Origin: Patiriisocius sp047731265
GTDB taxonomy: Bacteria; Bacteroidota; Bacteroidia; Flavobacteriales; Flavobacteriaceae
Direction of reading: 5' to 3'
NCBI RefSeq assembly: GCF_047731265.1
Contig: NZ_CP159835.1
Span: forward strand, 1,798,001 to 1,862,000
DNA: 64,000 nucleotides
Below are positions 8,922 through 15,591 of this stretch, piece by piece. Numbering within the stretch: the stretch's first letter is position 1; the number at the start of each line of letters is the position of its first letter. The position numbers and the translations under genes were made by a program. The notes under the pieces were generated by a model. It ran no database searches. It saw nothing but the letters and a program-made list of their open reading frames with translations, and had not been told where the DNA came from.

Positions 8922-9034
8922 GTGTGTTTTGACCCCTATAAAACAAGAAAAACCACCTTCATTTCAAATTATAAGTAAACATTTAGAATTATAATTATCA
9001 AAATGAGTAGATCTAAAGTGCAATGGGTACTATG
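8922..9034. other. Gene-free spacer between attC-like element 3 and the 429-bp repeat
   Basis: 113 bp with no gene. A short open stretch reading MGTMPYKPTAVKFK runs into the 429-bp repeat, possibly the end of a decayed gene; no family is recognised. Confidence 0.3.
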
Positions 9035-9463
9035 CCCTACAAACCAACTGCTGTAAAATTTAAATAAAAGCAAATCAAAATCAGGTATTTATACCTATTG
9101 ATATTAAACTCTAATGCTTCTATATTTAAGAATATAGAAGCCCTTTTATGATCCAGCATACAAGAAACACAAACCAAAAGCTAGAACACTACCAATACCT
9201 TAAGCGGTAAACTAAAGAGCGTTTTAGACAGGCTGGGGGAGTGCTTAGTGCATAAATTGGTTTTTTTACCATCGCCTGTAAAAAATAATTAGCGTGAATA
9301 CGGGAAACCGTAATAAAACAAATAGCATAAAGAGTATTTTTAAACATTACAAAGCTGCAGGCACGCATGTGGCACGAAATAATTTTAATAAAAACATCAT
9401 AAACCTTTTAGATTTGTGATGATATAATAGAAATAAACGTCATATGGTGTTTATATACATGTT
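9035..9463 (+). repeat. 429-bp dispersed repeat, copy 2
   Basis: Second copy of 5291-5719, same length with about two dozen substitutions. It again ends in ATATACATGTT, after which the sequence diverges into cassette 5. The left flank differs from copy 1 (IS110 remnant there, element 3 spacer here). No intact gene. Confidence 0.85.
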
Positions 9464-9491
9464 AGGTTGCATTTGAAAAAAAATCGAGAAT

Positions 9492-10319
9492 ATGAACAAA
9501 ATTACTAAACGAATTTTAATTTTATTAACTACAGTTCTTATTAGTTGCGGAATACCACAAACTGAAGTTGACAAATTAAACGCAGAAATCGAAACGCTAA
9601 AAAAGGAAATTGACGAATGTAAAAACGGAGCTGACAAACTTTTCGCAAAGGCAAATCTTCACTTTGAACAAAAAGACTTTAACGCAAGTCAAAACGAATT
9701 AAATACTCTTATTCAAAAATTTCCAGCTTCAGAAGAAGCAGCGAAAGGAAAAGAACTTTTGACCCAACTCAACATCGAAATAGAAAAATTATCTCAACAA
9801 AAACAAAAAGAAGAAATCGAAAGAAAAAAGAAAGAAGAAAAACGACTTTCCGATGCTACAAAAAATATGAGAACAAAATATGACGATATTAATGAAATAA
9901 CTTGGTATCGTGATAAAACTTCACCTCAATACAACAACTATAACGGATTTTTCGGTTATTTCGGTAAATCAAATACAGGTATTCCTTTTTTAAGATTAAG
10001 AATTCAATATGCAGCTGATGATTGGCTTTTTATTGAAAGTTACATAATTAAAGTTGATGGTATTACCTACACAATCGAAGAAGAAAAATATGGCGAAATT
10101 GAAACCGACAATGGTTCTGGTGGAGTTTGGGAATGGTTAGACAGAGCAGTTAGTGAAGATGAACTACAAATAATGAGAGCAGTGGCAAATGGAAAAGATG
10201 TAAAAATCAGATTTAATGGAAAACAATATAGAAAAGACAAAACAATTAATTCAACTCAAAAAGCAGCATTAAGAAATGTGTTGGATGCTTTTGATGCTTT
10301 AGGAGGGAAAATCTACTAA
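9492..10319 (+). CDS. Lipoprotein with coiled coil and TPR-like segment (cassette 5)
   Basis: 275 residues. A lipoprotein signal peptide ends at Cys19 (LISC). A coiled coil (about 24-45) is followed by a TPR-like unit (ANLHFEQKDFNASQNELN, about 53-85), a highly charged Lys/Glu helix to about 120, and a C-terminal globular part with alternating aromatics that I do not recognise. It should sit in the outer membrane or periplasm. Six bp separate it from the next gene, and both share one cassette bounded by GTTAGGTTGCATT (9461) and AACGCAACCTAAC (10651-10663). Confidence 0.75.
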   Translation: MNKITKRILILLTTVLISCGIPQTEVDKLNAEIETLKKEIDECKNGADKLFAKANLHFEQKDFNASQNELNTLIQKFPASEEAAKGKELLTQLNIEIEKLSQQKQKEEIERKKKEEKRLSDATKNMRTKYDDINEITWYRDKTSPQYNNYNGFFGYFGKSNTGIPFLRLRIQYAADDWLFIESYIIKVDGITYTIEEEKYGEIETDNGSGGVWEWLDRAVSEDELQIMRAVANGKDVKIRFNGKQYRKDKTINSTQKAALRNVLDAFDALGGKIY

Positions 10320-10325
10320 TTAAAT

Positions 10326-10649
10326 ATGAAAACATTTTTAAAAATATTTGTACCGATTATTATTTTAGGGCTTCTATTCAGGTTCTTTTGTGGAATTTTT
10401 ATCATACATCCAATGGGCGCAATTCCAGAAGGAACTTCTATCGTATATTTCAGAACTGGACTTAATCTACCTTTTATCGCATCGGCTGATGGAATTTTAG
10501 ATAAGTCAGGCGCAGGAGTTAGTTTATTAGGACGTGGAATTTTGATTGGTAAATTGGCAGAACCGATAAAAGAAAACGAAATATTTAGATTTGGTTATTC
10601 CGAGACATTATATCTATGGTCGACAGATGGAAAAACCTACGAAAAATAA
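10326..10649 (+). CDS. Small single-pass membrane protein (cassette 5)
   Basis: 107 residues with one N-terminal transmembrane helix (about 5-28) and a short exported beta-rich domain. The family is not recognised. It starts 6 bp after the lipoprotein gene and shares its cassette, which suggests the two act together at the envelope. The stop at 10647-10649 is directly followed by the cassette's right arm. Confidence 0.65.
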   Translation: MKTFLKIFVPIIILGLLFRFFCGIFIIHPMGAIPEGTSIVYFRTGLNLPFIASADGILDKSGAGVSLLGRGILIGKLAEPIKENEIFRFGYSETLYLWSTDGKTYEK

Positions 10650-10660
10650 AAACGCAACCT

Positions 10661-10844
10661 AACAACTTATATAGCTCATAGCTAATTAGTTGCAAAATCG
10701 AAGTTAAGGCATATTTGCAAGTCCGCCAAATTTTTTAATTTGGCTTATTGAGAAAAAAGGTAATAAGAAAATTAAAAAATTCGGCTCGTGCGTAACCGAA
10801 AAGTAATTGATAATTTACACGCTACGAGCCATATACAAACCGTT
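10661..10844 (+). repeat. attC-like element 5 (184 bp)
   Basis: AAC-AAC-TTATATA on the left, CATATAC-AAACC-GTT on the right. The internal hairpin CGCCAAATTTTTTAATTTGGC (near 10725-10745) is fully paired here. The first ~40 bp match element 2 closely ('TATATAGCTCATAGCTA'). Confidence 0.75.
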
Positions 10845-10929
10845 CTACACCATAAAAAAAGAGAATCTTACATATTATTGAAAATTATAGTTTAATTATG
10901 CGAAATTCTAAATTTAGAAGAAGAAATAT

Positions 10930-11991
10930 ATGAGTAAAAAAGGTGAAGCAACCCTTATGATTTTTGGAGTAATTGCGGCAATCATCATATATATAGTTAC
11001 AATTATTGGAAAGGTACTTTCTGCAATAGTTGATACGATAGTTTATAATAGAAAACCAATACTAATATTTATTTCAGTTGGTATAGGAATATATTTAACT
11101 TATCAAATTTTCGTCTTATTATACTTTAAAAGTAAACGGTTTAAAAAAATAAAAGAAAGTATCAACGAACACATAACGAATTGTAACAATTTGAATCATT
11201 ACATTCAAGAATTAAAATGTTCTTATGTAAATATAACATCTTATGATTTTGGGCAAAGCCGTATGGTCGATACAAGTAATTATAACTTTAAAAGACAACA
11301 ATGGAATAAAAGTATAAAAAATAATCAAATACATCATTGCTCTGCGTCCGTTTGCAAGAACGCTAATAATCAGCCTATTAAATATTTCTGCAAATACTTC
11401 GATGTTGAAAAAAATGAAGAAGCATTATCAAATTTTGAAAGAGTATTAAATGATTTTACATCTGTAGAACAAGGGAAATTATTATTACAAAAGGAAAGAG
11501 ATACAATATTAAAAAGCATTTCCAAATCTATTCCTTCGATAATTTCATTTTTTAGTGAAGATCGTCTTATCAGAAAATTAGGATTTGAAGTTGTAGATTT
11601 TAGCGATTCGTATATCCCTATTTTTACTTTTCAATATGTATCATCAGGTGGAAATAGTTCTTCTAAATGTGATATAAAGTTAGATATCGAGAATTTAAAC
11701 AAATTAATAAACTATTTAAACGATGTGATAAAATGGAGAAAAAGTATTGCTGGACAAAGAGCATTAATGACTTCAAAATTAAGAGAAAAAATTAAAGAAA
11801 GAGATAATTATACTTGTTGCAATTGTAATTTAAGTATCGAAGATGAGAAAAATTTATTATTAGAAATTGACCACATTATTCCGGTTTCAAGAGGTGGTCT
11901 AACAACGAAAAAAAATCTTCAAACTTTGTGTTGGAGGTGTAACCGAACAAAAGGAGCGAAAATAGAAAACGGTGTAGAACACCGTATATAA
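10930..11991 (+). CDS. Membrane-anchored HNH endonuclease-like protein (cassette 6)
   Basis: 353 residues. Two hydrophobic N-terminal segments (about 8-32 and 43-63) anchor it. A helical middle region of unknown type follows, then a C-terminal HNH nuclease domain (about 284-347): Cys297/Cys299 (TCCNCN) and Cys334/Cys337 (CWRC) for a structural zinc, and the catalytic DHIIPVSRGG with Asp314-His315. Membrane-tethered HNH proteins are found among phage-defence effectors; that role is inference. The last five residues (VEHRI) and the stop are encoded inside attC-like element 6, so cassette insertion has shaped the C-terminus. Confidence 0.75.
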   Translation: MSKKGEATLMIFGVIAAIIIYIVTIIGKVLSAIVDTIVYNRKPILIFISVGIGIYLTYQIFVLLYFKSKRFKKIKESINEHITNCNNLNHYIQELKCSYVNITSYDFGQSRMVDTSNYNFKRQQWNKSIKNNQIHHCSASVCKNANNQPIKYFCKYFDVEKNEEALSNFERVLNDFTSVEQGKLLLQKERDTILKSISKSIPSIISFFSEDRLIRKLGFEVVDFSDSYIPIFTFQYVSSGGNSSSKCDIKLDIENLNKLINYLNDVIKWRKSIAGQRALMTSKLREKIKERDNYTCCNCNLSIEDEKNLLLEIDHIIPVSRGGLTTKKNLQTLCWRCNRTKGAKIENGVEHRI

Positions 11992-12102
11992 TTTATTGCT
12001 AGTTCTAGCCTACTTACGAAAGCCCTCGCGGACTTTCTTGGTCAGTAATTATTTACTAAATTAGTTGCTTAAAACACGCGACTAACCATATACAACAACG
12101 TA
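11978..12102 (+). repeat. attC-like element 6 (125 bp, short class)
   Basis: AAC-ACC-GTATATA on the left, CATATAC-AACAAC-GTA on the right; a close relative of element 3 and of the half element at 1-58. The left arm AACGGTGTAGAAC pairs with GTTCTACACCAT at 10842. After the GTA, about 30 bp lead to a second right-end-like sequence (GTTTATTTATGTGTT, ending 12134) where cassette 7 begins. Confidence 0.72.
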
Positions 12103-12146
12103 AAATAAAGTAAAGGTGTGTTTATTTATGTGTTAGCTTTCATTAA

Positions 12147-12815
12147 ATGAAACAGATACTAATTATATTAATCAGCTTGACTTTCACTTCTTGTGATTTC
12201 AAATCGTCAGCGGACTATAATGCAGAAGCGGAGAAACTAGAGCAACAAGGAAAATATGCAGAAGCCATTCAACTATTGGACAAAGCCATTGAGAAAGACC
12301 CAAGCAACATATACGCTCTAATTAACAGAGGTGTAGATAAATCCATTTTAGAAGATTACGAAGGCTCAATAAAGGACTACACAAAAAGTCTAGAACTAGA
12401 CTCACACAATGCCCTTGCATTTCTAAATAGAGGAAAAAACAAAAAAAGATTAGAGGACTATCAAGGAGCAATTGAGGACTTTGAAAAAGCAATTAAAACC
12501 AAGGGAGGAGAAATGCTTTATATGGACAAAGTTGAAAATTCATTTGTAGATACAGGATTTGAATTTGATGTCGCAATGGAAGAGATTCGATTTGAAAGAG
12601 GAATAGCTAGATACAATATTGATAGTTTGAACCTTGCTTTTGAAGACTTCAACTTTTGCCTTGAAAAAAACTTTGAAAGGTCTGCGAGTCTCTATTGGAG
12701 AGGTATCATTTATATCTCTTATGGAATGAATAAAGAAGGTTGTACTGATTTAAATGAAGCACAAAAATTAGGAGACCAAGATGCTCAAGAAATGATTGAC
12801 AAATACTGTAAATAA
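12147..12815 (+). CDS. TPR-repeat lipoprotein (cassette 7)
   Basis: 222 residues. A lipoprotein signal peptide ends at Cys16 (FTSC). At least three tetratricopeptide repeats follow (AEKLEQQGKYAEAIQLLDKA, YALINRGVDKSILEDYEGS, AFLNRGKNKKRLEDYQGA), then a divergent C-terminal helical region. Such proteins are envelope protein-protein adaptors. The cassette is bounded by GTTAGCTTTCATT (12132) and AACGAAAAGCTAAC (12817-12830), an arm pair with an extra base on the right. Confidence 0.78.
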   Translation: MKQILIILISLTFTSCDFKSSADYNAEAEKLEQQGKYAEAIQLLDKAIEKDPSNIYALINRGVDKSILEDYEGSIKDYTKSLELDSHNALAFLNRGKNKKRLEDYQGAIEDFEKAIKTKGGEMLYMDKVENSFVDTGFEFDVAMEEIRFERGIARYNIDSLNLAFEDFNFCLEKNFERSASLYWRGIIYISYGMNKEGCTDLNEAQKLGDQDAQEMIDKYCK

Positions 12816-12827
12816 AAACGAAAAGCT

Positions 12828-13013
12828 AACACGGTATATAGCAAATAGGGCGTTCGGTGGTTTACGAAAGTTCGGTGCTATTTACCAACACCGCCAAATC
12901 GTTGATTTGGCTTTTAAGATGAATAAGATAAAAACAAAATACAACGCTTTGGCTCAGTACAAACTTGAAAGTTTATTGCTTTCTTCTGCCCTACTTGCCA
13001 TATACTAAACGTT
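12828..13013 (+). repeat. attC-like element 7 (186 bp)
   Basis: AAC-ACG-GTATATA on the left, CATATAC-TAAAC-GTT on the right. The internal hairpin CGCCAAATCGTTGATTTGGC (near 12890-12909) carries C:G where elements 1, 2 and 5 have T:A, so the pair covaries. Confidence 0.75.
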
Positions 13014-13017
13014 AGCG

Positions 13018-13233
13018 TTAATGCTCTCTTAACTTTACGCATATTTTATAAAGTTCGTAAAAACCACCATCTTCGTGGTTATCTATTCCTGTCTTTTCTT
13101 GGTTCTTGAATCCGTATCTGGCAAGTGCATAAACCGAATCGCTTTTAAGTATATCAGTCAACGCACTAACGCTAACACCACTTATACTTAATGCTTTTTT
13201 AAATATCTCTAATTCCTTTTCTGCTTCACTCAT
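13018..13233 (-). CDS. Short hypothetical protein, reversed (cassette 8)
   Basis: 71 residues, mostly helical (SEAEKELEIFKKALSISG, then a NHEDGGFYELY segment). No family recognised. It has a plausible A-rich leader before ATG 13233. It nearly fills cassette 8: its stop lies in the left arm (GTTAGCGTTAATGC, 13011-13024), and the right arm (13163-13176) plus attC-like element 8 overlap its 5' half. Either the gene spans its own recombination site or only the cassette edges are real; coding status is uncertain. Confidence 0.45.
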   Translation of the reverse strand: MSEAEKELEIFKKALSISGVSVSALTDILKSDSVYALARYGFKNQEKTGIDNHEDGGFYELYKICVKLREH

Positions 13234-13292
13234 TGTTATTGTTTTTAAGTTATTTTATGTCTAATTTACGCACTAAGCATAGCCAAACCGTT
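13174..13292 (+). repeat. attC-like element 8 (119 bp)
   Basis: AAC-ACC-ACTTATA on the left and CATAGCC-AAACC-GTT on the right. The right box is the CATAGCC variant seen in element 9, but the left box does not show the matching change. The left arm GCACTAACGCTAAC (13163-13176) pairs with GTTAGCGTTAATGC at 13011 with the single conserved mismatch. It overlaps the 5' part of the reversed gene. Confidence 0.65.
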
Positions 13293-13308
13293 GCCAACAA
13301 TACGAAAA

Positions 13309-13848
13309 ATGAAAATCGGAGCTAAAATATTAATCCTTTTCTTGACTTTGAATTTTCTTTCCTGCAAAGGAATTGCCCAAGAAACAGAAACTAAAAAACC
13401 AACACCGGAATTTGATTTTTCGGGAATGGAAAAAAACTCTTTTCCAAAACCAATTGGAATTATAAATGATTACGGACAAATTTTTACGGAATCAGAACGA
13501 ACTGAATTATCAAAAATTCTTTATGATTACGATATTGAAACGACAAGACAAATTGTGGTGGTTACAATTGACAGCATAAAACCTTATAACGACATCCAAA
13601 AATACGCAACGGATTTAGGACAAACTTGGGGAGTTGGAACTGCCGAAAAAAATAACGGATTGACAATTGTTGTGTGTAATCCTTGCAGACAAATCGGAAT
13701 TGCAACAGGAACTGGAACCGAATTGATTTTGACTGACGAAATTTGTAAAAAAGTAATTGAAGAAAAAATAATACCTGAATTTAAAAACGGAGAATTTTAT
13801 AGAGGAATTAAAAAAGGTTTGATAGAATTAATAGAAAAGTGGAAATAA
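13309..13848 (+). CDS. TPM-domain (YgcG/Psb32-like) lipoprotein (cassette 9)
   Basis: 179 residues from ATG 13309, preferred over TTG 13291 because it places a lipoprotein signal (LTLNFLSC, Cys19) at the N-terminus and because 13291 lies in the cassette arm. Residues about 48-175 form a TPM domain (INDYGQIFTESERTELSKIL, TRQIVVVTI, GLTIVVC, FYRGIKKGL), found in envelope proteins and the PSII repair factor Psb32. Longer relatives add a membrane helix and a low-complexity tail, both absent here. Cassette arms: GTTGCCAACAATAC (13290) and GTACTGTTGGCAAC (13849-13862). Confidence 0.8.
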   Translation: MKIGAKILILFLTLNFLSCKGIAQETETKKPTPEFDFSGMEKNSFPKPIGIINDYGQIFTESERTELSKILYDYDIETTRQIVVVTIDSIKPYNDIQKYATDLGQTWGVGTAEKNNGLTIVVCNPCRQIGIATGTGTELILTDEICKKVIEEKIIPEFKNGEFYRGIKKGLIELIEKWK

Positions 13849-13859
13849 GTACTGTTGGC

Positions 13860-14045
13860 AACAATGGCTATAATTAATACGGGTTTTGGTGCTTAACACA
13901 GAGTATAGGTGTATTTATCAAGTCCGCCAAATCTTTTGATTTGGCTTTAGAACAAAAAAGATAAAACAAAATAAAAAGTTTTGGCTAAGTGCTTAATCGG
14001 AAATTAATTACTTTTAATTCCCGTACTAACCATAGCCGAGACGTT
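13860..14045 (+). repeat. attC-like element 9 (186 bp)
   Basis: AAC-AAT-GGCTATA on the left, CATAGCC-GAGAC-GTT on the right. Both halves differ from the other elements but still pair (GGCTAT with ATAGCC instead of GTATAT with ATATAC), a compensatory change. The internal hairpin CGCCAAATCTTTTGATTTGGC (near 13924-13944) also shows a C:G pair in place of T:A. Confidence 0.78.
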
Positions 14046-14059
14046 GGCATTCATTACAG

Positions 14060-14350
14060 CTACAAGTCACTTACAATACGCTTCAATTCTTCTACATGCA
14101 AGTCAAATGCACTTCTACCTTTAGCAGTTAAATGAAACCACCTGCGCGCTCTCCCATTTACCTTATTTTTCTTCTGTTTGATGTAACCTACATCCTCCAG
14201 CTGCTTAATGTGTTTGGACAATACTGAATCACTAACATCCAACTCTTCTCGAATCACCCGAAATTCAACTTGGTCAAGTGGTGAAAGCAATGCACAAATC
14301 TGGAGACGGTTAGGTGCATGTATTATTGGGTCAAATTTTGAATCCGCCAT
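14060..14350 (-). CDS. Winged-helix transcriptional regulator (cassette 10)
   Basis: 96 residues. A MarR/ArsR-like winged helix-turn-helix: RLQICALLSPLDQVEFRVIR, recognition helix VSDSVLSKHIKQLEDVGYI, then wing KKNKVNGRARRWFHLTAKG. Short single-domain regulators of this type typically pair with a membrane protein. Its ATG overlaps the stop of the upstream membrane gene (TAATG), so translation is coupled. Two inverted repeats around the cassette's own promoter are likely its binding sites. Confidence 0.82.
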   Translation of the reverse strand: MADSKFDPIIHAPNRLQICALLSPLDQVEFRVIREELDVSDSVLSKHIKQLEDVGYIKQKKNKVNGRARRWFHLTAKGRSAFDLHVEELKRIVSDL

Positions 14351-14820
14351 TAGCTCCTACTTGTATTAAGTCTTTTATTGTATGCTCGGTACTCACCAAT
14401 CATCAAACTCCAAATGCCAATTGTAAAAAAGGACCCTATAACAAAGGGAGCCCAATTATATTCAAAATGGTAATTTAAATACTGTCCGCTAATTATTGCT
14501 AAAAAGTAAAGCGGGATGATGCATATAAAACTAATAATTATAGTTCGCTTTGAAAATAAGATTCTTTCCGCTACTCCCGCAGATTGGGTTTTGCTAATTA
14601 TTGCAATTACCAGAATTACAATTAATACGATTAGAATCGTATTGTACGTTCTAATCTCAGCACCCAACAATGCAATTTGAGTTCCTATTAGTATTCCCAA
14701 AATAGCACCAAGCCATATTGGAGTTGGTAAGACTCGTTTTAGGCCTGCGTATTTCATTTCGTTAATTGAATCAAGTGCTTCCTGAGCCTCTTTGGATTGA
14801 ATTTGTTTCTTTTCTGTCAT
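14350..14820 (-). CDS. Four-helix integral membrane protein (cassette 10)
   Basis: 156 residues with four transmembrane helices (about 35-53, 59-77, 93-113, 122-142) after a charged cytosolic N-terminus. No family recognised. It is the first gene of a two-gene operon with the winged-helix regulator, an arrangement in which the membrane protein often modulates the regulator or is its target. The cassette is bounded by GTTGGCATTCATT (14043) and AACGAAATGCCAAC (14975-14988), with both genes running against the attC-like orientation. Confidence 0.7.
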   Translation of the reverse strand: MTEKKQIQSKEAQEALDSINEMKYAGLKRVLPTPIWLGAILGILIGTQIALLGAEIRTYNTILIVLIVILVIAIISKTQSAGVAERILFSKRTIIISFICIIPLYFLAIISGQYLNYHFEYNWAPFVIGSFFTIGIWSLMIGEYRAYNKRLNTSRS

Positions 14821-14848
14821 GGTATAAATTAATTATTAATAAGTTATT

Positions 14849-14866
14849 ACTTTCCATATCGGAAAC
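14849..14866. promoter_or_regulatory. Operator-like inverted repeat 1
   Basis: ACTTTCC-ATATC-GGAAAC: imperfect inverted repeat between the promoter -7 box and the start of the membrane gene. Its centre is 30 bp from that of repeat 2, close to three helical turns, so two dimers could bind on one face. Confidence 0.6.
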
Positions 14867-14873
14867 AAAGATA
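14866..14873 (-). promoter_or_regulatory. Promoter -7 box TATCTTTG for the cassette 10 operon
   Basis: On the minus strand this is an exact TAnnTTTG, the Bacteroidota primary-sigma -7 element, 46 bp before the membrane-gene start and between the two operator-like repeats. No clear -33 TTG is visible. Confidence 0.6.
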
Positions 14874-14878
14874 AAGTA

Positions 14879-14897
14879 ACTTTCCGAATTGGAAAGT
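14879..14897. promoter_or_regulatory. Operator-like inverted repeat 2
   Basis: ACTTTCC-GAATT-GGAAAGT: perfect 7-bp arms around a 5-bp spacer, just upstream of the -7 box. Shares TTTCC-N5-GGAAA with repeat 1. Probably bound by the winged-helix protein for autorepression. Confidence 0.65.
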
Positions 14898-14985
14898 AAA
14901 ATTGAAGTTATTTATTTATATTGAAAATATTGGCTTCTAGAAAGAGAGGATATAAACAAGTAAATATTTGAAACAACGAAATGCC

Positions 14986-15040
14986 AACAACATATAAAAA
15001 TAATGCTTAGTTTAGTGCTTAATCAAGAATTTGCGCCTTT
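14986..15040 (+). repeat. attC-like element 10, left part only
   Basis: AAC-AAC-ATATAAA followed by about 50 bp resembling the other elements (GTGCTTAATC as in element 9). The right half and GTT are missing; the array ends here and the sequence changes to a gene fragment. This marks the right edge of the cassette region. Confidence 0.55.
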
Positions 15041-15050
15041 TTTCTACTCC

Positions 15051-15347
15051 TGATTTCCCTTTGGAATATCCTCTCACACAACCGCACTATTTTCAAATGA
15101 TAAGGTGGAAAAGTACAGTGAAGGCAACAGTTGGCCACTTTCTATGGGAAGTGAAGGAAAACCATCTGTTTATGTAGAAAACACATATAAAACCAATGAT
15201 GAAGAAGGATTAGAACCTTTTTTACGCTACAAAAGTTTTTCTTTGCAGGAAACATCAATAAAATATATAGATGTCGCAGAAGAATTTATCCTCTATTTCC
15301 GATTTTATGAAAAAGTAAATAACAAACAGAATCGCACGTTTTATTAG
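15051..15347 (+). pseudogene. Fragment of an unrecognised gene at the array edge
   Basis: An open stretch without a proper start (possible GTG 15105) encodes about 80-98 residues of soluble-type protein (VEKYSEGNSWPLSMG, FLRYKSFSLQETSIKYIDV). After the stop at 15345-15347 the same frame continues open for about 30 more codons (VSDYGELDEVLIIEPKLI), so this looks like the C-terminal part of a broken gene. Family unknown. Its truncation coincides with the loss of the last attC-like element. Confidence 0.45.
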
Positions 15348-15591
15348 GTAAGTGATTATGGCGAATTGGACGAAGTCCTAATTATCGAACCAAAATTGAT
15401 TAAAGTTAAAATCAAGTATTTGAAGGGATATGGAGTGTCTACCTTTTAATACTCAGAATTTTTCTTACTGAAATGTTTGAAATATCCTGCTTTTTTGTAG
15501 TTTCAAAAATTAGACATTTAAGAAAGATGTTCAAATAGACGGGGTTTTTTGTTTATTAATATTACCTTTAGTTTAAACAAAAAAAATCAAT

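Larger units (their letters stand above)
5717..15040. mobile_element. Integron-like gene cassette array without integrase
   Basis: Eight complete and two partial related elements (119-188 bp, AAC...GTT) alternate with one or two small unrelated genes. Each gene or pair is bounded by its own inverted arms: GTT-N7-AT at the start and AC-N7(8)-AAC at the end, pairing except for one conserved A/C mismatch. In integrons the R' box at a cassette start is complementary to R'' at the end of the same cassette, and only AAC/GTT is invariant. Arm starts: 5717, 6410, 7305 (degenerate), 9461, 10842, 12132, 13011, 13290, 14043. Most genes point rightward; two cassettes are reversed. No tyrosine recombinase is present. 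It resembles a cluster of attC sites lacking an integrase, but the boxes differ from the classical consensus. Confidence 0.7.

Noticed and set aside
12796..13008. A 70-codon frame after the TPR lipoprotein
   Set aside because: It lies almost entirely in attC-like element 7, including its hairpins, and the composition follows the element rather than a protein.
5717..15040. Reading the array as a genomic island of ordinary MITE insertions
   Set aside because: MITEs would not give gene-specific arms that pair across each gene, nor share a flank ending at GTT with different genes following.
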